DNA of 64,000 bases from Ruminococcus sp. (lineage in GTDB: Bacteria; Bacillota; Clostridia; Oscillospirales; Ruminococcaceae). Made by a program: the position numbers and the translations under genes. The notes below the pieces were generated by a model. The model did no database searches and was not told the origin of the DNA. It was given only the letters and a program-made list of their open reading frames with translations. Positions 24,696-33,825 of the stretch are shown here, in pieces (position 1 is the first letter of the stretch; every line of letters begins with the position of its first letter). The stretch is from assembly GCF_017549005.1 (NCBI RefSeq), contig NZ_JAFYYT010000007.1, positions 1 through 64,000 of the forward strand, in the 5' to 3' direction.

Positions 24696-25688
24696 TTATA
24701 TTTCTTCCGAGTTAAGCGGACGGTTCATAAGCGCACCGAGAGCAAGTCTAACGTCACCGCCGTTGAAAAGCACTTCGTTGAGCTGTTCGGTTATAGGCAT
24801 TGAAACGCCCATTTTCTTAGCAAGCGAATAAGCCGCCTTACAGCAGAAATAGCCTTCTACGGTTCCTACGCGCTCAACAGCCTCCTCAGGGGATATTCCC
24901 TGTCCTATGAGAATGCCGGCACGTCTGTTTCGGCTGTGCATACTTGTACAGGTAACGATAAGGTCTCCGATTCCCGTAAGGCCGCTGAAAGTAGCCGTAT
25001 CGGCTCCGCAGGCTTTTCCAAGACGAGCTATCTCGTGTATTCCCCTCGTCATCAGTGCAGCCTTTGTATTGTCACCGTAGCCGAGTCCGTCGCATATTCC
25101 AACGCAAAGCGCGATTATATTCTTCAATGCTCCGCCTATCTCACAGCCCTTAACGTCGTCGTTAAGATAGATCCTGAGGTACTCGTTGCCGAACTCACGC
25201 TGAACATACTCGGCAGCCTCATGATTATGAGAAGCTGCAACTATGGTAGTCGGGACACATCTTGCTACCTCTTCTGCATGGGAAGGACCTGAAAGCACTA
25301 CCATCTTGTCGGTCTTTATCTCTTCGCAGATGACCTCGCTGAGAGTTTTAAGACTTCCCTCTTCAAGACCCTTTCCTGTATTTACAACGACCATTTTATC
25401 GTCAATATACGGCGCCGCAGCCTTTGCTACGTCCCTTACGAATGACGAAGGAATGCCGAAGAACAGCATATCGCAGCCCTTTACGCATGAAATGTCGCTT
25501 GTCATTGCAATACTCTCGGATACAGGCACTCCGGGGAGCTTCTGAACGTGTTCGCCATGTGAACGGATATCGTCTATCTCAGACTGAAACTTTGACCACA
25601 CTGTTACCTTATGCTTGCCGCAGTGTTCAGCCATTATTGCCAGGCTGAGACCAAAGCCGCCCGAACCAAGTATAACTATATTTGCCAT
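24696..25688 (-). CDS. gpsA: NAD(P)H-dependent glycerol-3-phosphate dehydrogenase
   Basis: Makes sn-glycerol 3-phosphate from dihydroxyacetone phosphate for phospholipid synthesis. The Rossmann motif ILGSGGFGLSLA (about 4-15), GKGLEEG (about 106-112) and the catalytic-lysine helix GALKNIIAL (about 189-197) are all present. The chosen ATG has GAGGAG 9 nt upstream; an in-frame TTG just before it overlaps this site. It is 23 nt downstream of plsY, so two successive steps of phospholipid precursor synthesis are adjacent. Confidence 0.95.
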   Translation of the reverse strand: MANIVILGSGGFGLSLAIMAEHCGKHKVTVWSKFQSEIDDIRSHGEHVQKLPGVPVSESIAMTSDISCVKGCDMLFFGIPSSFVRDVAKAAAPYIDDKMVVVNTGKGLEEGSLKTLSEVICEEIKTDKMVVLSGPSHAEEVARCVPTTIVAASHNHEAAEYVQREFGNEYLRIYLNDDVKGCEIGGALKNIIALCVGICDGLGYGDNTKAALMTRGIHEIARLGKACGADTATFSGLTGIGDLIVTCTSMHSRNRRAGILIGQGISPEEAVERVGTVEGYFCCKAAYSLAKKMGVSMPITEQLNEVLFNGGDVRLALGALMNRPLNSEEI

Positions 25689-25711
25689 ACCGATCAACTC
25701 CTCTCAATATC

Positions 25712-26392
25712 TCAGTCTCTGCTTATTTCTATGCGGTTAAATGAAAATTTATTCTCATTTCCGTCGATAAGTCTCTGCATATTTGAGCGATGCATCCAGA
25801 TGACCATTGCCGCCATGGGTATCGAGAGAATCATATACAAAAAGCTCCGGCCTGCCGAATATTCGTCAACTATAAGAGACATGAGCAATGTTGCGAGCGG
25901 ACAGTACGCCGTAGAGATAATGGACGCAAGTGAAACATACCTTGAAAGTGCAAGCATTACAACAAAAATCGCTAAAAGGGCTATAAATACCTTGTAATCG
26001 ACTGCTATAAACGAAGCAGCTCCCACAAGAACGCCCTTTCCGCCCTTAAATCCGTAATATATCGGAAAAACATGGCCGATTATCGCAAAAAAACCTGCGA
26101 TATATCCGATATAATGAGTATCATTTCCGGGCATCAAGCCTGCCTGCAAAAGGTGACAGAAAAGCCTTGCAAGAGCAACTGCTATAATGCCCTTTAAAAG
26201 ATCGCCTACAAGCGTGAGCAGAGCGCAGTTCTTTCCTGCACATCTCAAAGTATTTGTAAGACCTGCATTCTTGCTGCCCATATCACGGATATCTCTGCCT
26301 GTCATCATTCTGACGACGATTATGGAGAAATTGAGACTTCCAAGAAAATAACCTAGACCTGCACTGATAAGTATTGCTAAAAACACCTTCAT
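25712..26392 (-). CDS. plsY: Acyl-phosphate:glycerol-3-phosphate acyltransferase
   Basis: Polytopic enzyme that transfers an acyl group from acyl-phosphate to glycerol 3-phosphate, forming lysophosphatidic acid. The 226 residues contain the three cytosolic motifs: SKNAGLTNTLR (about 39-49), GHVFPIYYGFKGGKGV (about 108-123) and a third near residue 180. About five or six hydrophobic segments are visible. It overlaps the der stop codon by 1 nt and precedes gpsA. Confidence 0.94.
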   Translation of the reverse strand: MKVFLAILISAGLGYFLGSLNFSIIVVRMMTGRDIRDMGSKNAGLTNTLRCAGKNCALLTLVGDLLKGIIAVALARLFCHLLQAGLMPGNDTHYIGYIAGFFAIIGHVFPIYYGFKGGKGVLVGAASFIAVDYKVFIALLAIFVVMLALSRYVSLASIISTAYCPLATLLMSLIVDEYSAGRSFLYMILSIPMAAMVIWMHRSNMQRLIDGNENKFSFNRIEISRD

Positions 26393-27720
26393 TATTTATC
26401 ATTCCCTCCTCTTTCACGGACTATGAAGCGGACAGGAGTTCCCTCAAGTCCGAATGTAGAGCGTATTTGATTTTCAATGTATCTTCTGTAGGAAAAATGA
26501 AACAAATCTGCTCTGTTTACAAATGTAACAAATGTGGGTGGTTTGGTAGAGGGCTGAGTCATATAGTATATCTTCAGTCTTCTTCCCTTATCCGACGGAG
26601 GCTGTACTCTTGTTGTCGCATATGCAAGGACGTCATTAAGCATACCTGTCGAGATCCTCATACTGTTCTGCTCATAGACATACTTGATAAGCTCATAGAG
26701 CTTGTTGATACGCTGTCCTGTCTTTGCAGAAATAAATACAAAAGGAACATATGACATAAAGCTGAAATCATTTTCAAGCTTTGTACGGAATTCCTGCATT
26801 GTCTTGTCGTCCTTTTCCACAAGATCCCACTTGTTTACAGCAACGACACAAGCCTTTCCCTGTTCGTGTGCATAGCCTGCAACCTTGGAATCCTGCTCGG
26901 TGAAGCCCTCGGAAGCGTCAAGCATTATAACGCACACATCTGCACGGTCAACAGCCATATAAGCTCTGAGAACACTGAAATGCTCAACTTTCTCGGTAAC
27001 TTTAGACTTTTTGCGTATTCCGGCAGTATCGATAAACACGAATTTTCCATATTCGTTCTCGATAACGGTATCCGTTGAATCACGGGTTGTTCCTGCAATA
27101 TCAGAAACTATAACCCGCTCTTCGCCTGCAATTTTATTGATAAGAGAGGATTTTCCCGCATTAGGCTTGCCTATTACAGCGACCTTTATATGGTCCTCGT
27201 CATATTCGGTCTCTTTGCTGTCAGGCAGACTTTCATAGACCTTATCCAGCATATCTCCAGTTCCGTGACCGTGTACAGAAGATATCGGATACGGGTCACC
27301 GAGTCCGAGATTATAGAATTCATAAAGCTCCAACGGTGGGTCTCCGAGATTATCCACCTTATTTACTGCAAGAACAACGGGTTTACCGCTTTTCAGAAGC
27401 ATCTGCGCAACTGCATAATCGTCAGCTGTTACTCCGCAGCGTATATCTGTAACAAATACGATAACGTCGGCTTTTTCAATGGCAAGCTCGGACTGCCTTC
27501 GCATTTGTGCGAGAATAACGTCGTTACTGTCAGGCTCGATACCGCCTGTATCTACTACCATGAACTCCTTGCCGCGCCACTCGCATTTTGAATAGATACG
27601 GTCTCTTGTAACGCCCGGAGTGTCTTCAACTATTGAAAGACGCTGTCCGATGAGCTTGTTGAAAAGCGTTGATTTGCCAACATTCGGACGTCCTATAACA
27701 GCAACTATCGGTAATGACAT
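26392..27720 (-). CDS. der: Ribosome-associated GTPase Der (EngA)
   Basis: Essential GTPase with two tandem G domains, required for 50S assembly. At 442 residues it has the family length. G1 motifs are GRPNVGKST (about 10-18) and GKPNAGKSS (about 184-192); G3 DTGG and DTAG and the NKxD motifs (NKVDN, NKWDL) follow in each domain. The C-terminal KH-like domain spans about 350-435. The order der-plsY-gpsA is a known Firmicutes cluster. Confidence 0.97.
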   Translation of the reverse strand: MSLPIVAVIGRPNVGKSTLFNKLIGQRLSIVEDTPGVTRDRIYSKCEWRGKEFMVVDTGGIEPDSNDVILAQMRRQSELAIEKADVIVFVTDIRCGVTADDYAVAQMLLKSGKPVVLAVNKVDNLGDPPLELYEFYNLGLGDPYPISSVHGHGTGDMLDKVYESLPDSKETEYDEDHIKVAVIGKPNAGKSSLINKIAGEERVIVSDIAGTTRDSTDTVIENEYGKFVFIDTAGIRKKSKVTEKVEHFSVLRAYMAVDRADVCVIMLDASEGFTEQDSKVAGYAHEQGKACVVAVNKWDLVEKDDKTMQEFRTKLENDFSFMSYVPFVFISAKTGQRINKLYELIKYVYEQNSMRISTGMLNDVLAYATTRVQPPSDKGRRLKIYYMTQPSTKPPTFVTFVNRADLFHFSYRRYIENQIRSTFGLEGTPVRFIVRERGGNDK

Positions 27721-27742
27721 TGCTTTGCACTCCTTTCTCTCT

Positions 27743-28516
27743 TTACTTCATTAAAAATCTGAGTATCACTGCCAGCCATAAATGGGCAGGATAGAATATA
27801 TAGAAAAACCACTTTGAAAACTTCGGGAATCTGCCTTTTTTGCCGTTGTAAAAGACAGTCATCAGCACATAAGCCGCTGCAAAATCAAAAATATGCACAA
27901 CTGTCGTTTCAAGCTTGATAAGCGAGAATCCGTCCATATACAGCGGAATATTCGTCGTAAGAAGATATACCGTCCATACAGAAGCATACCATATCAGCCT
28001 TGCCTTTGGCTTTTCGCGGAAAATATGAAGCCCAAGTACTGTCAGAGGTCCGAAAATCAACCATTCGGAAACAAGCGCCGCCGTTGCTCCGCATATCAGC
28101 ACAATAAGGGCGATACGCTGCCACAGTTTGAAACGGCTCTCCCATGCACACAGAGTAAGAAGCGAAAAAAACAGGGTGAACATGATATTCGCGCCCCACC
28201 AGCCATTTATTGGCCCCCACAGCATAGTGAACGGCACCTGCGTTACACAGGCGAATATAAATAGCCTCTGCGCGTATTTCTTAACTGAACGGGTATACTT
28301 ATACCCGTCGGCTATGAAGAAAAACATAACAGGCGGCGTCAGTAAACTGAGCTCGATGAATATCCTCTGCCATAAGGGGCAGTCCGCAAACAGTCCGTCA
28401 GGCGGAGTATCGCCGACACTTAGCCATGCAAAAAGATGACCCCAGAACATGAAAAATATAATGATATATTTTATCATATCCCGGTTTATGACTCTGAACC
28501 TGCTGTCTTTTTCCAT
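27743..28516 (-). CDS. TraX family membrane protein
   Basis: A 257-residue polytopic protein of the TraX family, named for the F-pilin acetylase but widespread in Firmicutes chromosomes where the function is unknown. Visible features are the N-terminal MIKYIIIFFMFWGHLFAW (conserved His in an early helix), about seven or eight hydrophobic segments and the C-terminal FYPAHLWLAV. GGGGGGG precedes the start. It lies between the DUF512 radical SAM gene and der, 22 nt before der. It is not a sign of a conjugative element: no transfer genes are nearby. Confidence 0.82.
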   Translation of the reverse strand: MEKDSRFRVINRDMIKYIIIFFMFWGHLFAWLSVGDTPPDGLFADCPLWQRIFIELSLLTPPVMFFFIADGYKYTRSVKKYAQRLFIFACVTQVPFTMLWGPINGWWGANIMFTLFFSLLTLCAWESRFKLWQRIALIVLICGATAALVSEWLIFGPLTVLGLHIFREKPKARLIWYASVWTVYLLTTNIPLYMDGFSLIKLETTVVHIFDFAAAYVLMTVFYNGKKGRFPKFSKWFFYIFYPAHLWLAVILRFLMK

Positions 28517-28525
28517 ATTCCCCCC

Positions 28526-29827
28526 CTAATAGCTTATTCCCATTATAGCGTCCAGCAGCTCATAGCCGTCGCTTGGCGTTGTTCGTATCTCTGTACCGAG
28601 TGCTTTCTCTACGTCATCTATAGTAAGATCGTCAAGAAAGACATCAGAATCACGCCTTATCATAGCCTGAGACAGAAGAAGATTGTCCCCAAGCACTTTC
28701 CCGCTTAGCTGAGCAATGAGATCCTGAGCTGTTATAAGCCCTGTAACAGTGATAGTTTCGCCGAAAAAGTCGTTTCTGATACGATAAACGTTGCATTTCA
28801 GCAGCGGGAATCTCTCCTCCGCCATTTTTGCAAGCATACTTATCGTACCGTGGGCAGAATAGCCCGTAGCGATAGAAACAAGACGTTCTCCGCCCTCCCA
28901 TTCAGCGATATCGAGAGCCTTTTCAAACTCGTCGATAAGTGAACGAAGCATTCCCACGCCGTTTTCATACTGTGAGAAGTCCTCATACACTTCCATAGAC
29001 GGGAGCTCCCTTTCCGCAATAAGATAGAACTCATCTGACGGGAATACAGTTCGCGTACCGAATTTTTCGAGGAATATCTGCTGAAATTCTTCGATTATAT
29101 CGATAGTTTCCCCTGCGCCTTCCTTATCAAACGGTACAAGAGGATAAAGCCCCTGACGGAATTTTGTAACTCCAACGGGAACGACAGCCATACTTGTGAT
29201 ATTAGGCATCAGCTCGCCAAGATCCCTGAGAGACCTTCTCAGCTCGTCACCGTCATTGAGCCCGGGACAGCATACTATCTGACAATTGAGCTTTATACCG
29301 TTTTCTGCAAGCTGTCGGATAAATTTAAGCTTTTCTCCGGCAAAACGATTATGCATCATCTTGACTCTGAGCTCGGGATTGGTGGTATGCACGGAAACAT
29401 TGATATTCAGCTTCATCTCGATGATCCTGTCGATATCCTCCTGTTTCATGTTGGTAAGAGTAACATAATTTCCCTGTAAAAAGGACAATCTCGCGTCGTC
29501 GTCCTTAAAATACAGGGTCTCTCTCATACCCGGAGGCATCTGATCTATAAAGCAGAAAACACATTTATTGCTGCACGACTGCTTTTTATCCATGAGAAAA
29601 GTCTCAAATTCGAGACCAAGATCGTCATATTCATCTTTCCAGAGCTCGATAGTAAGAGTATCGCCCCCACGCTCAAGCTCAAGAGAAATATCCGTATCGG
29701 CAGCATAATACATATAGTCAAGGACATCCTTTATGTCATGACCGTTTATTTTGACGAGAGTGTCGCCGCTTTTCACTCCTGATCTCTCAGCAGGAGAGCC
29801 ATGCATAATGCCGTTGATCTTAACCAT
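28526..29827 (-). CDS. DUF512 radical SAM protein with N-terminal PDZ domain
   Basis: A 433-residue protein with an N-terminal PDZ-like domain (about 1-55), a radical SAM core whose Fe-S cluster motif is CSNKCVFC near residue 87 (CxxxCxxC), and a C-terminal DUF512 domain (to about 430). The setting GLEFETFLMDKKQSCSNKCVF is typical. This family is widely next to der (engA) in Clostridia, as here. Function unknown; the context suggests ribosome assembly or modification. I chose the ATG with GGAG 8 nt upstream rather than a TTG 15 nt earlier. Confidence 0.9.
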   Translation of the reverse strand: MVKINGIMHGSPAERSGVKSGDTLVKINGHDIKDVLDYMYYAADTDISLELERGGDTLTIELWKDEYDDLGLEFETFLMDKKQSCSNKCVFCFIDQMPPGMRETLYFKDDDARLSFLQGNYVTLTNMKQEDIDRIIEMKLNINVSVHTTNPELRVKMMHNRFAGEKLKFIRQLAENGIKLNCQIVCCPGLNDGDELRRSLRDLGELMPNITSMAVVPVGVTKFRQGLYPLVPFDKEGAGETIDIIEEFQQIFLEKFGTRTVFPSDEFYLIAERELPSMEVYEDFSQYENGVGMLRSLIDEFEKALDIAEWEGGERLVSIATGYSAHGTISMLAKMAEERFPLLKCNVYRIRNDFFGETITVTGLITAQDLIAQLSGKVLGDNLLLSQAMIRRDSDVFLDDLTIDDVEKALGTEIRTTPSDGYELLDAIMGISY

Positions 29828-29850
29828 ATATCTTCTCCACAAAACTTAAA

Positions 29851-29880
29851 AAGGAGAGAAGGTCCATTCCTCCTCTCCTT
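29851..29880 (-). terminator. Terminator after rpmF
   Basis: AAGGAGAG and CTCTCCTT pair around a 14-nt loop, and TTTTT follows on the minus strand. It separates yceD-rpmF from the DUF512-to-asnB run. Confidence 0.75.
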
Positions 29881-29902
29881 CTCTTTTATCGGATCAAGCC
29901 GA

Positions 29903-30088
29903 TTATTCAGCGTCGATCTTAAGGACCTCAACGCCCTTATAGAATCCGCAGTTTTTGCAAACCTTATGCGGAGCCTTATATGCGCCGCAGTTGTCGCACT
30001 TTGACATTGCGGGTGCTTCAAGCTTCCATACTGCAGAACGTCTCTTGTCGCGTCTTGCCTTGGAAGTTTTTCTCTTCGGTACAGCCAT
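29903..30088 (-). CDS. rpmF: 50S ribosomal protein L32
   Basis: A 61-residue large-subunit protein. [17 protein letters not shown] is the canonical L32 N terminus. It is the zinc-ribbon (C+) form, with CDNCGAY and CKNCGFY giving four cysteines. AGGAGG precedes the ATG. It follows yceD, the near-universal yceD-rpmF pairing. Confidence 0.97.
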   Translation of the reverse strand: MAVPKRKTSKARRDKRRSAVWKLEAPAMSKCDNCGAYKAPHKVCKNCGFYKGVEVLKIDAE

Positions 30089-30122
30089 TCTGGCACCTCC
30101 TTACAGAGCTTCACAGCTCAGA

Positions 30123-30572
30123 TTAATTTAGATGATCGCACTGTTTTTCATTTAGATCACAGCCGCATACCACACAAAGACCTTTGCAGTCATCCTTGCA
30201 GAGTATCTTCGTTGGCAGGCTGAGAAGCATATCAGTCAGCGCAATTTCATTCAAATCAATGCTCTCACCGTCTGCAACGATATAATCATCGTTATCTTCA
30301 TTGCTGACATAAGGAACAACAATATGGTCGAAAGAAAGGTCATAATCCCTTGTAAACTCCTTCAGACATCTGTCACAGGTAAGAAGGAGCCTGAAAACAA
30401 CAGAGTAATCAAGATAAACGACTCCTGCCCTGTTATGCAGTCTGCCGCTTATATTCACAGGCGAATCAAAGGTATATCCCTTTATTTCGCTGAACTCCTC
30501 CGCAGGGATCTCATAGGAAAACTCTTTTTTCTCACCGACTATACTGAATATCTGCTTTAAATTGATCTTCAT
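30123..30572 (-). CDS. yceD: YceD family protein (DUF177)
   Basis: A 149-residue DUF177/YceD protein that normally precedes rpmF and has been linked to 23S rRNA metabolism. The domain has the conserved CDRCLKEF (about 66-73) and the C-terminal CKGLCVVCGCDLNEKQCDH (about 129-147), a probable zinc site. It is preceded by a perfect sigma-A promoter at 30603-30631 and an AAGGA site. Confidence 0.93.
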   Translation of the reverse strand: MKINLKQIFSIVGEKKEFSYEIPAEEFSEIKGYTFDSPVNISGRLHNRAGVVYLDYSVVFRLLLTCDRCLKEFTRDYDLSFDHIVVPYVSNEDNDDYIVADGESIDLNEIALTDMLLSLPTKILCKDDCKGLCVVCGCDLNEKQCDHLN

Positions 30573-30602
30573 ATTTTAATCCTTCAGAGCACTATAAAAT
30601 AT

Positions 30603-30631
30603 ATTATACACCAAACGCTATAATCTGTCAA
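30603..30631 (-). promoter_or_regulatory. Consensus promoter of yceD-rpmF
   Basis: Minus strand: -35 TTGACA (30626-30631), 17-bp spacer, -10 TATAAT (30603-30608), a full consensus match as expected for a ribosomal protein operon. Confidence 0.88.
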
Positions 30632-30667
30632 TAGCTCAATGTAAAATTTTATTTTTCAGCAGAAAAA

Positions 30668-31075
30668 TTACTTTATAAACTGCTTAACGCTCTCGGGAAG
30701 CTCAGAAACGTCAGCCGAAACTGTAAATACTATTGTAGCTTCCTCGCCTGTGAGCTTGTCCAGCTTCTCAAAGAGACCGCCGAGTGCATCATAATCGCGG
30801 CCGACTATCTTAAGGATACCGTCAACGAAAACGTCCTTGATATCGTAGTTTCCTGCGAGCATACCGGCTACAAAGCCATAGAAAGCGTCAACGCCCTCGA
30901 TAGCAAAGCTCTCTGTATCACACCATCTTACTCTGAAGCTGATAGAACGTCTGATATTGTCGCCTTTTTCGATACATACAAGATTACCGTTTGTTGACTT
31001 TACAGCGTCATTGATCTGGTCGATGAGTATCTTGGTTTTACCTGTACCTTTTTTTCCTGTAATAAGCTTAATCAT
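30668..31075 (-). CDS. Small P-loop NTPase-like protein
   Basis: A 135-residue protein with an N-terminal Walker A motif TGKKGTGKTK (about 6-15) and a hydrophobic strand ending in Asp, IKDVFVDGILKI (about 79-90), that could be Walker B. A later strand, TIVFTVSADVSEL (about 113-125), could be the sensor. This is small for a NTPase and no further domain is present. I do not recognise the family. It lies 68 nt downstream of pgi and may share its transcript. No function is assigned. Confidence 0.7.
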   Translation of the reverse strand: MIKLITGKKGTGKTKILIDQINDAVKSTNGNLVCIEKGDNIRRSISFRVRWCDTESFAIEGVDAFYGFVAGMLAGNYDIKDVFVDGILKIVGRDYDALGGLFEKLDKLTGEEATIVFTVSADVSELPESVKQFIK

Positions 31076-31143
31076 AATTTACTCCTTCCGTGCCTTGCGG
31101 CATTTGTGACGTATTATATTTTGTTTAAAAACTAAACGGACTA

Positions 31144-32478
31144 TCAGCCGAGTTTAGCTTCAAGAGCAGCCTTAGCGCCCTCATATCCAGGCTTTCCGAG
31201 AAGTGCGAACATATTTGACTTATAGCTCTCAACGCCGGGCTGGTTGAACGGATTTACACCGAGAACATAGCCTGAAACAGCGCAAGCCTTCTCAAAGAAG
31301 TAGATCATATATCCAACGCTTTCCTCAGTTGTATCGTCAAGCTCAAGTATGATATTCGGAACTCCGCCCTCTGTATGAGCGAGAACTGTTCCCTCGAATG
31401 CCTTTCTGTTAACAACGGACATATTCTGATTTGTCAGGAAGTTGAGTCCGTCAAGGTTCTCAGCGTCAGCCTCAAGGAAGAGGTCTGTCTTGGGCTTCTT
31501 GATGTCTACAACTGTCTCAAAGAGTATTCTTGCGCCGTCCTGGATATACTGGCCCATTGAGTGAAGGTCTGTTGAGAAAACAGCTGCTGACGGGAAGATA
31601 CCCTTATTGTCCTTGCCTTCGCTCTCGCCGAAGAGCTGCTTGTACCACTCGGACATCATTACAAAGCTCGGGTCGTATGAAACAAGCATTTCAACAGACT
31701 TGCCCTTTCTGTAAAGGATATTTCTGAGAGCTGCATACTTGTAGCAGTCATTATTGTCAAAATCAGCGCATAAATCAGCCTGTGCCTTTGCAGCACCCTT
31801 CATAAGAGCGTCGATATCACAACCTGCAACAGCAATGGGAAGAAGACCTACAGCTGTGAGAACCGAGAAACGGCCTCCTACATCATCAGGGATAACGAAA
31901 GTCTCGTAGCCCTCAGCGTCTGAAAGGTTCTTGAGAGTTCCTCTTGCCTTGTCAGTTGTTGCAAAGATACGGTTCTTTGCTTCCTCCTTACCGTACTTGT
32001 CCTCAACCATCTTCTTGAAGATCCTGAAAGCAAGCGCCGGCTCTGTAGTAGTACCTGATTTGGATATTACATTTACTGAAAAGTCCTTGCCCTCACAAAG
32101 AGCAATGATCTCATTAAGATATGCAGGGTTGATGCTGTTTCCTACGTAGTAGATGTCAGGCGTGTCCTTCTTGATATTGTTGTAAAGGGGCGATCTGAGA
32201 AGCTCGATCGCAGCTCTTGCGCCAAGATAAGAACCACCGATACCAATAACGATAAGAATGTCAGAATTTGCCTTTATTCTCTCAGCTGCAGCCTTGATAC
32301 GTGCAAATTCCTCCTTATCATAGGCAGTAGGAAGATCTACCCAGCCTAAAAAATCATTGCCAAGACCAGATTTTTCATGAAGAGACTTAGCAGCGGCTTC
32401 TACCTGAGCCTTGATACCGACCATTTCATCGGCATTTACGAAGTCCTTCAAATATTTGGTGTTGAGTTTCAAAGACAT
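31144..32478 (-). CDS. pgi: Glucose-6-phosphate isomerase
   Basis: Interconverts glucose 6-phosphate and fructose 6-phosphate in glycolysis and gluconeogenesis. At 444 residues it is the short bacterial form. [16 protein letters not shown] (about 78-93), [16 protein letters not shown] (about 136-151) and the C-terminal [15 protein letters not shown] (about 413-427) hold the SIS-fold phosphate loop and the catalytic Lys. GGAGG precedes the ATG. A promoter and a 16-bp palindrome lie upstream. Confidence 0.97.
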   Translation of the reverse strand: MSLKLNTKYLKDFVNADEMVGIKAQVEAAAKSLHEKSGLGNDFLGWVDLPTAYDKEEFARIKAAAERIKANSDILIVIGIGGSYLGARAAIELLRSPLYNNIKKDTPDIYYVGNSINPAYLNEIIALCEGKDFSVNVISKSGTTTEPALAFRIFKKMVEDKYGKEEAKNRIFATTDKARGTLKNLSDAEGYETFVIPDDVGGRFSVLTAVGLLPIAVAGCDIDALMKGAAKAQADLCADFDNNDCYKYAALRNILYRKGKSVEMLVSYDPSFVMMSEWYKQLFGESEGKDNKGIFPSAAVFSTDLHSMGQYIQDGARILFETVVDIKKPKTDLFLEADAENLDGLNFLTNQNMSVVNRKAFEGTVLAHTEGGVPNIILELDDTTEESVGYMIYFFEKACAVSGYVLGVNPFNQPGVESYKSNMFALLGKPGYEGAKAALEAKLG

Positions 32479-32497
32479 TAGAATTTACCTCCAATAT

Positions 32498-32513
32498 GTA
32501 TGATAAGTCATAC
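32498..32513. promoter_or_regulatory. 16-bp palindrome in the pgi leader
   Basis: GTATGATAAGTCATAC is an inverted repeat (6-bp arms, 4-nt centre) between the promoter and the ribosome binding site. It could be an operator or a short hairpin. The binding protein is unknown. Confidence 0.4.
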
Positions 32514-32532
32514 AATATAATTTACCATCTTT

Positions 32533-32561
32533 ATGATACTATATTTTCGGATTTTTTTCAA
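32533..32561 (-). promoter_or_regulatory. Sigma-A promoter of pgi
   Basis: Minus strand: -35 TTGAAA (32556-32561), 17-bp spacer, -10 TATCAT (32533-32538). Confidence 0.7.
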
Positions 32562-32615
32562 GTACCTTTACGTAACATTTTCAACATTTGTGCATTTGTT
32601 ACCATTTCAACAATA

Positions 32616-33749
32616 TTATTCTATCATTTTCAACAACATTGACCTAAAAACAAAATTGAAGCTAAGAGCAGGAATATCCTTTTTTGCAACAATTTCAGAT
32701 TCATAAACAAGAGTATCGCCGCTGTAGAAAGCAGCGCTGCCAATTGGTTGACCAATATGTACAGGAGCATTAATATATTCGGGATAGACGACTTTCGTTC
32801 TCAGGTCTCGCTTTTCCTTTTCCACCGTCACTTTTCCCTGGATAGCAAGCCCGGTTTCTACAGCTGATTCAGTACCGCCTATTACCGCCAACGGTTTAAG
32901 CATTTCATCAGGGAACATAGTTAACGTGACTTTATACTTTCTAAAGGCTTTTTTAAGAAGTGTTTTCACTGTATTATATGAGATATCTTCATTTTCAGCT
33001 CCCAATGATACTGCTATGAATGTATCTCCGCCGTCATTTCTTCCGCATTCCGCGATACAGTATCCGCTCTCATCAGAATGACAGGCCTTAAAGCCTATAT
33101 GAAGCCCGTAGCTTTTAGTAAGCTTGTTCTCGTTTACAAGCTCCACCTTGCCGTTCTTGACAAAATCACGCCAGGCCGAGAAAAAAGGCGTTAAAAAAGT
33201 ATACTTAGCAAGCTCCGAACATACAACAGCTATATCACGCGCCGTTGTATATTCTTCATTGCAATAATAGCCATACGGCGCGGAATAAAAAGTATTCCTC
33301 ATTCCGAGATCAAAGGCTTTTGCATTCATGTCCATAACAAAAGTATTTATGTCTCCCGAAGCACTTTCCGCAAGAACAGTAAGCGCGTCATTGGCATTTC
33401 CGATAATTACGCTCTTCAGCAGCTCCTCCACAGAAAGTTTGTCGCTGCTCTCAAGCCAGATGACAGAGCCTTTTGTGTTTTTTACGCTTTCGGAAGCCGT
33501 AAGAATATCCGACATCGAAAGCTCCCCTTTATCTATCTTTTCAGCAATGAGGAGAATGCTCATAAGCTTTGTCAGGTAGCCTGCATTCAGTTTAAGGTCG
33601 GAATTATGCTCTTCGAGAACAGCTTTCGTTTCAGCTTCCATAAGAACATAAGCTTTCGGCTCGCTCCTGAGTGCTTTTCCTGCACCGAGTAAAAACAATA
33701 ACGAGCATAAGCACAGTATAAAAGACAAAAACAATGCAAATCCGCGCAT
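32616..33749 (-). CDS. PBP5-like D-alanyl-D-alanine carboxypeptidase family protein, active-site motifs degenerate
   Basis: A 377-residue exported protein with an N-terminal signal or anchor (about 4-24) and a PBP5-type (peptidase S11) domain. All three catalytic motifs are altered. The SxxK position reads YLTK (58-61), so Ser is Tyr; SxN reads NAN (118-120); KTG reads KAC (221-223). Lys61 and Asn120 remain. Fold-level landmarks (MDMNAKAFDLGMRNTFY, the HSDESGYCIAE strand) are well kept. It is probably catalytically dead and may bind peptidoglycan or a partner. The ATG has GAGGTG upstream; a longer in-frame start lies over the upstream terminator and is unlikely. It follows a VanY-like gene with similarly altered residues. 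Confidence 0.85.
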   Translation of the reverse strand: MRGFALFLSFILCLCSLLFLLGAGKALRSEPKAYVLMEAETKAVLEEHNSDLKLNAGYLTKLMSILLIAEKIDKGELSMSDILTASESVKNTKGSVIWLESSDKLSVEELLKSVIIGNANDALTVLAESASGDINTFVMDMNAKAFDLGMRNTFYSAPYGYYCNEEYTTARDIAVVCSELAKYTFLTPFFSAWRDFVKNGKVELVNENKLTKSYGLHIGFKACHSDESGYCIAECGRNDGGDTFIAVSLGAENEDISYNTVKTLLKKAFRKYKVTLTMFPDEMLKPLAVIGGTESAVETGLAIQGKVTVEKEKRDLRTKVVYPEYINAPVHIGQPIGSAAFYSGDTLVYESEIVAKKDIPALSFNFVFRSMLLKMIE

Positions 33750-33799
33750 ATATATCACCTCAGAATGAGTATATGTGCTGAAGTCTCCGAAAATGAAAA

Positions 33800-33820
33800 A
33801 GAGCGGCAAAAAGCCGCTCT
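33800..33820 (-). terminator. Terminator after the VanY-like gene
   Basis: AGAGCGGC and GCCGCTCT form an 8-bp stem with a 5-nt loop, and TTTTCATTTTC follows on the minus strand. It stands between the VanY-like and PBP5-like genes. Confidence 0.8.
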
Positions 33821-33825
33821 GAAAT

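Noticed and set aside
27743-28516. TraX-like gene as a sign of a conjugative element
   Set aside because: No transfer, relaxase or integrase genes are nearby. Chromosomal TraX-family proteins are common in Firmicutes.
33749-33809. Longer N-terminus of the PBP5-like protein
   Set aside because: The extra 20 codons would begin inside the VanY gene terminator. The internal ATG has GAGGTG and is directly followed by a signal peptide.
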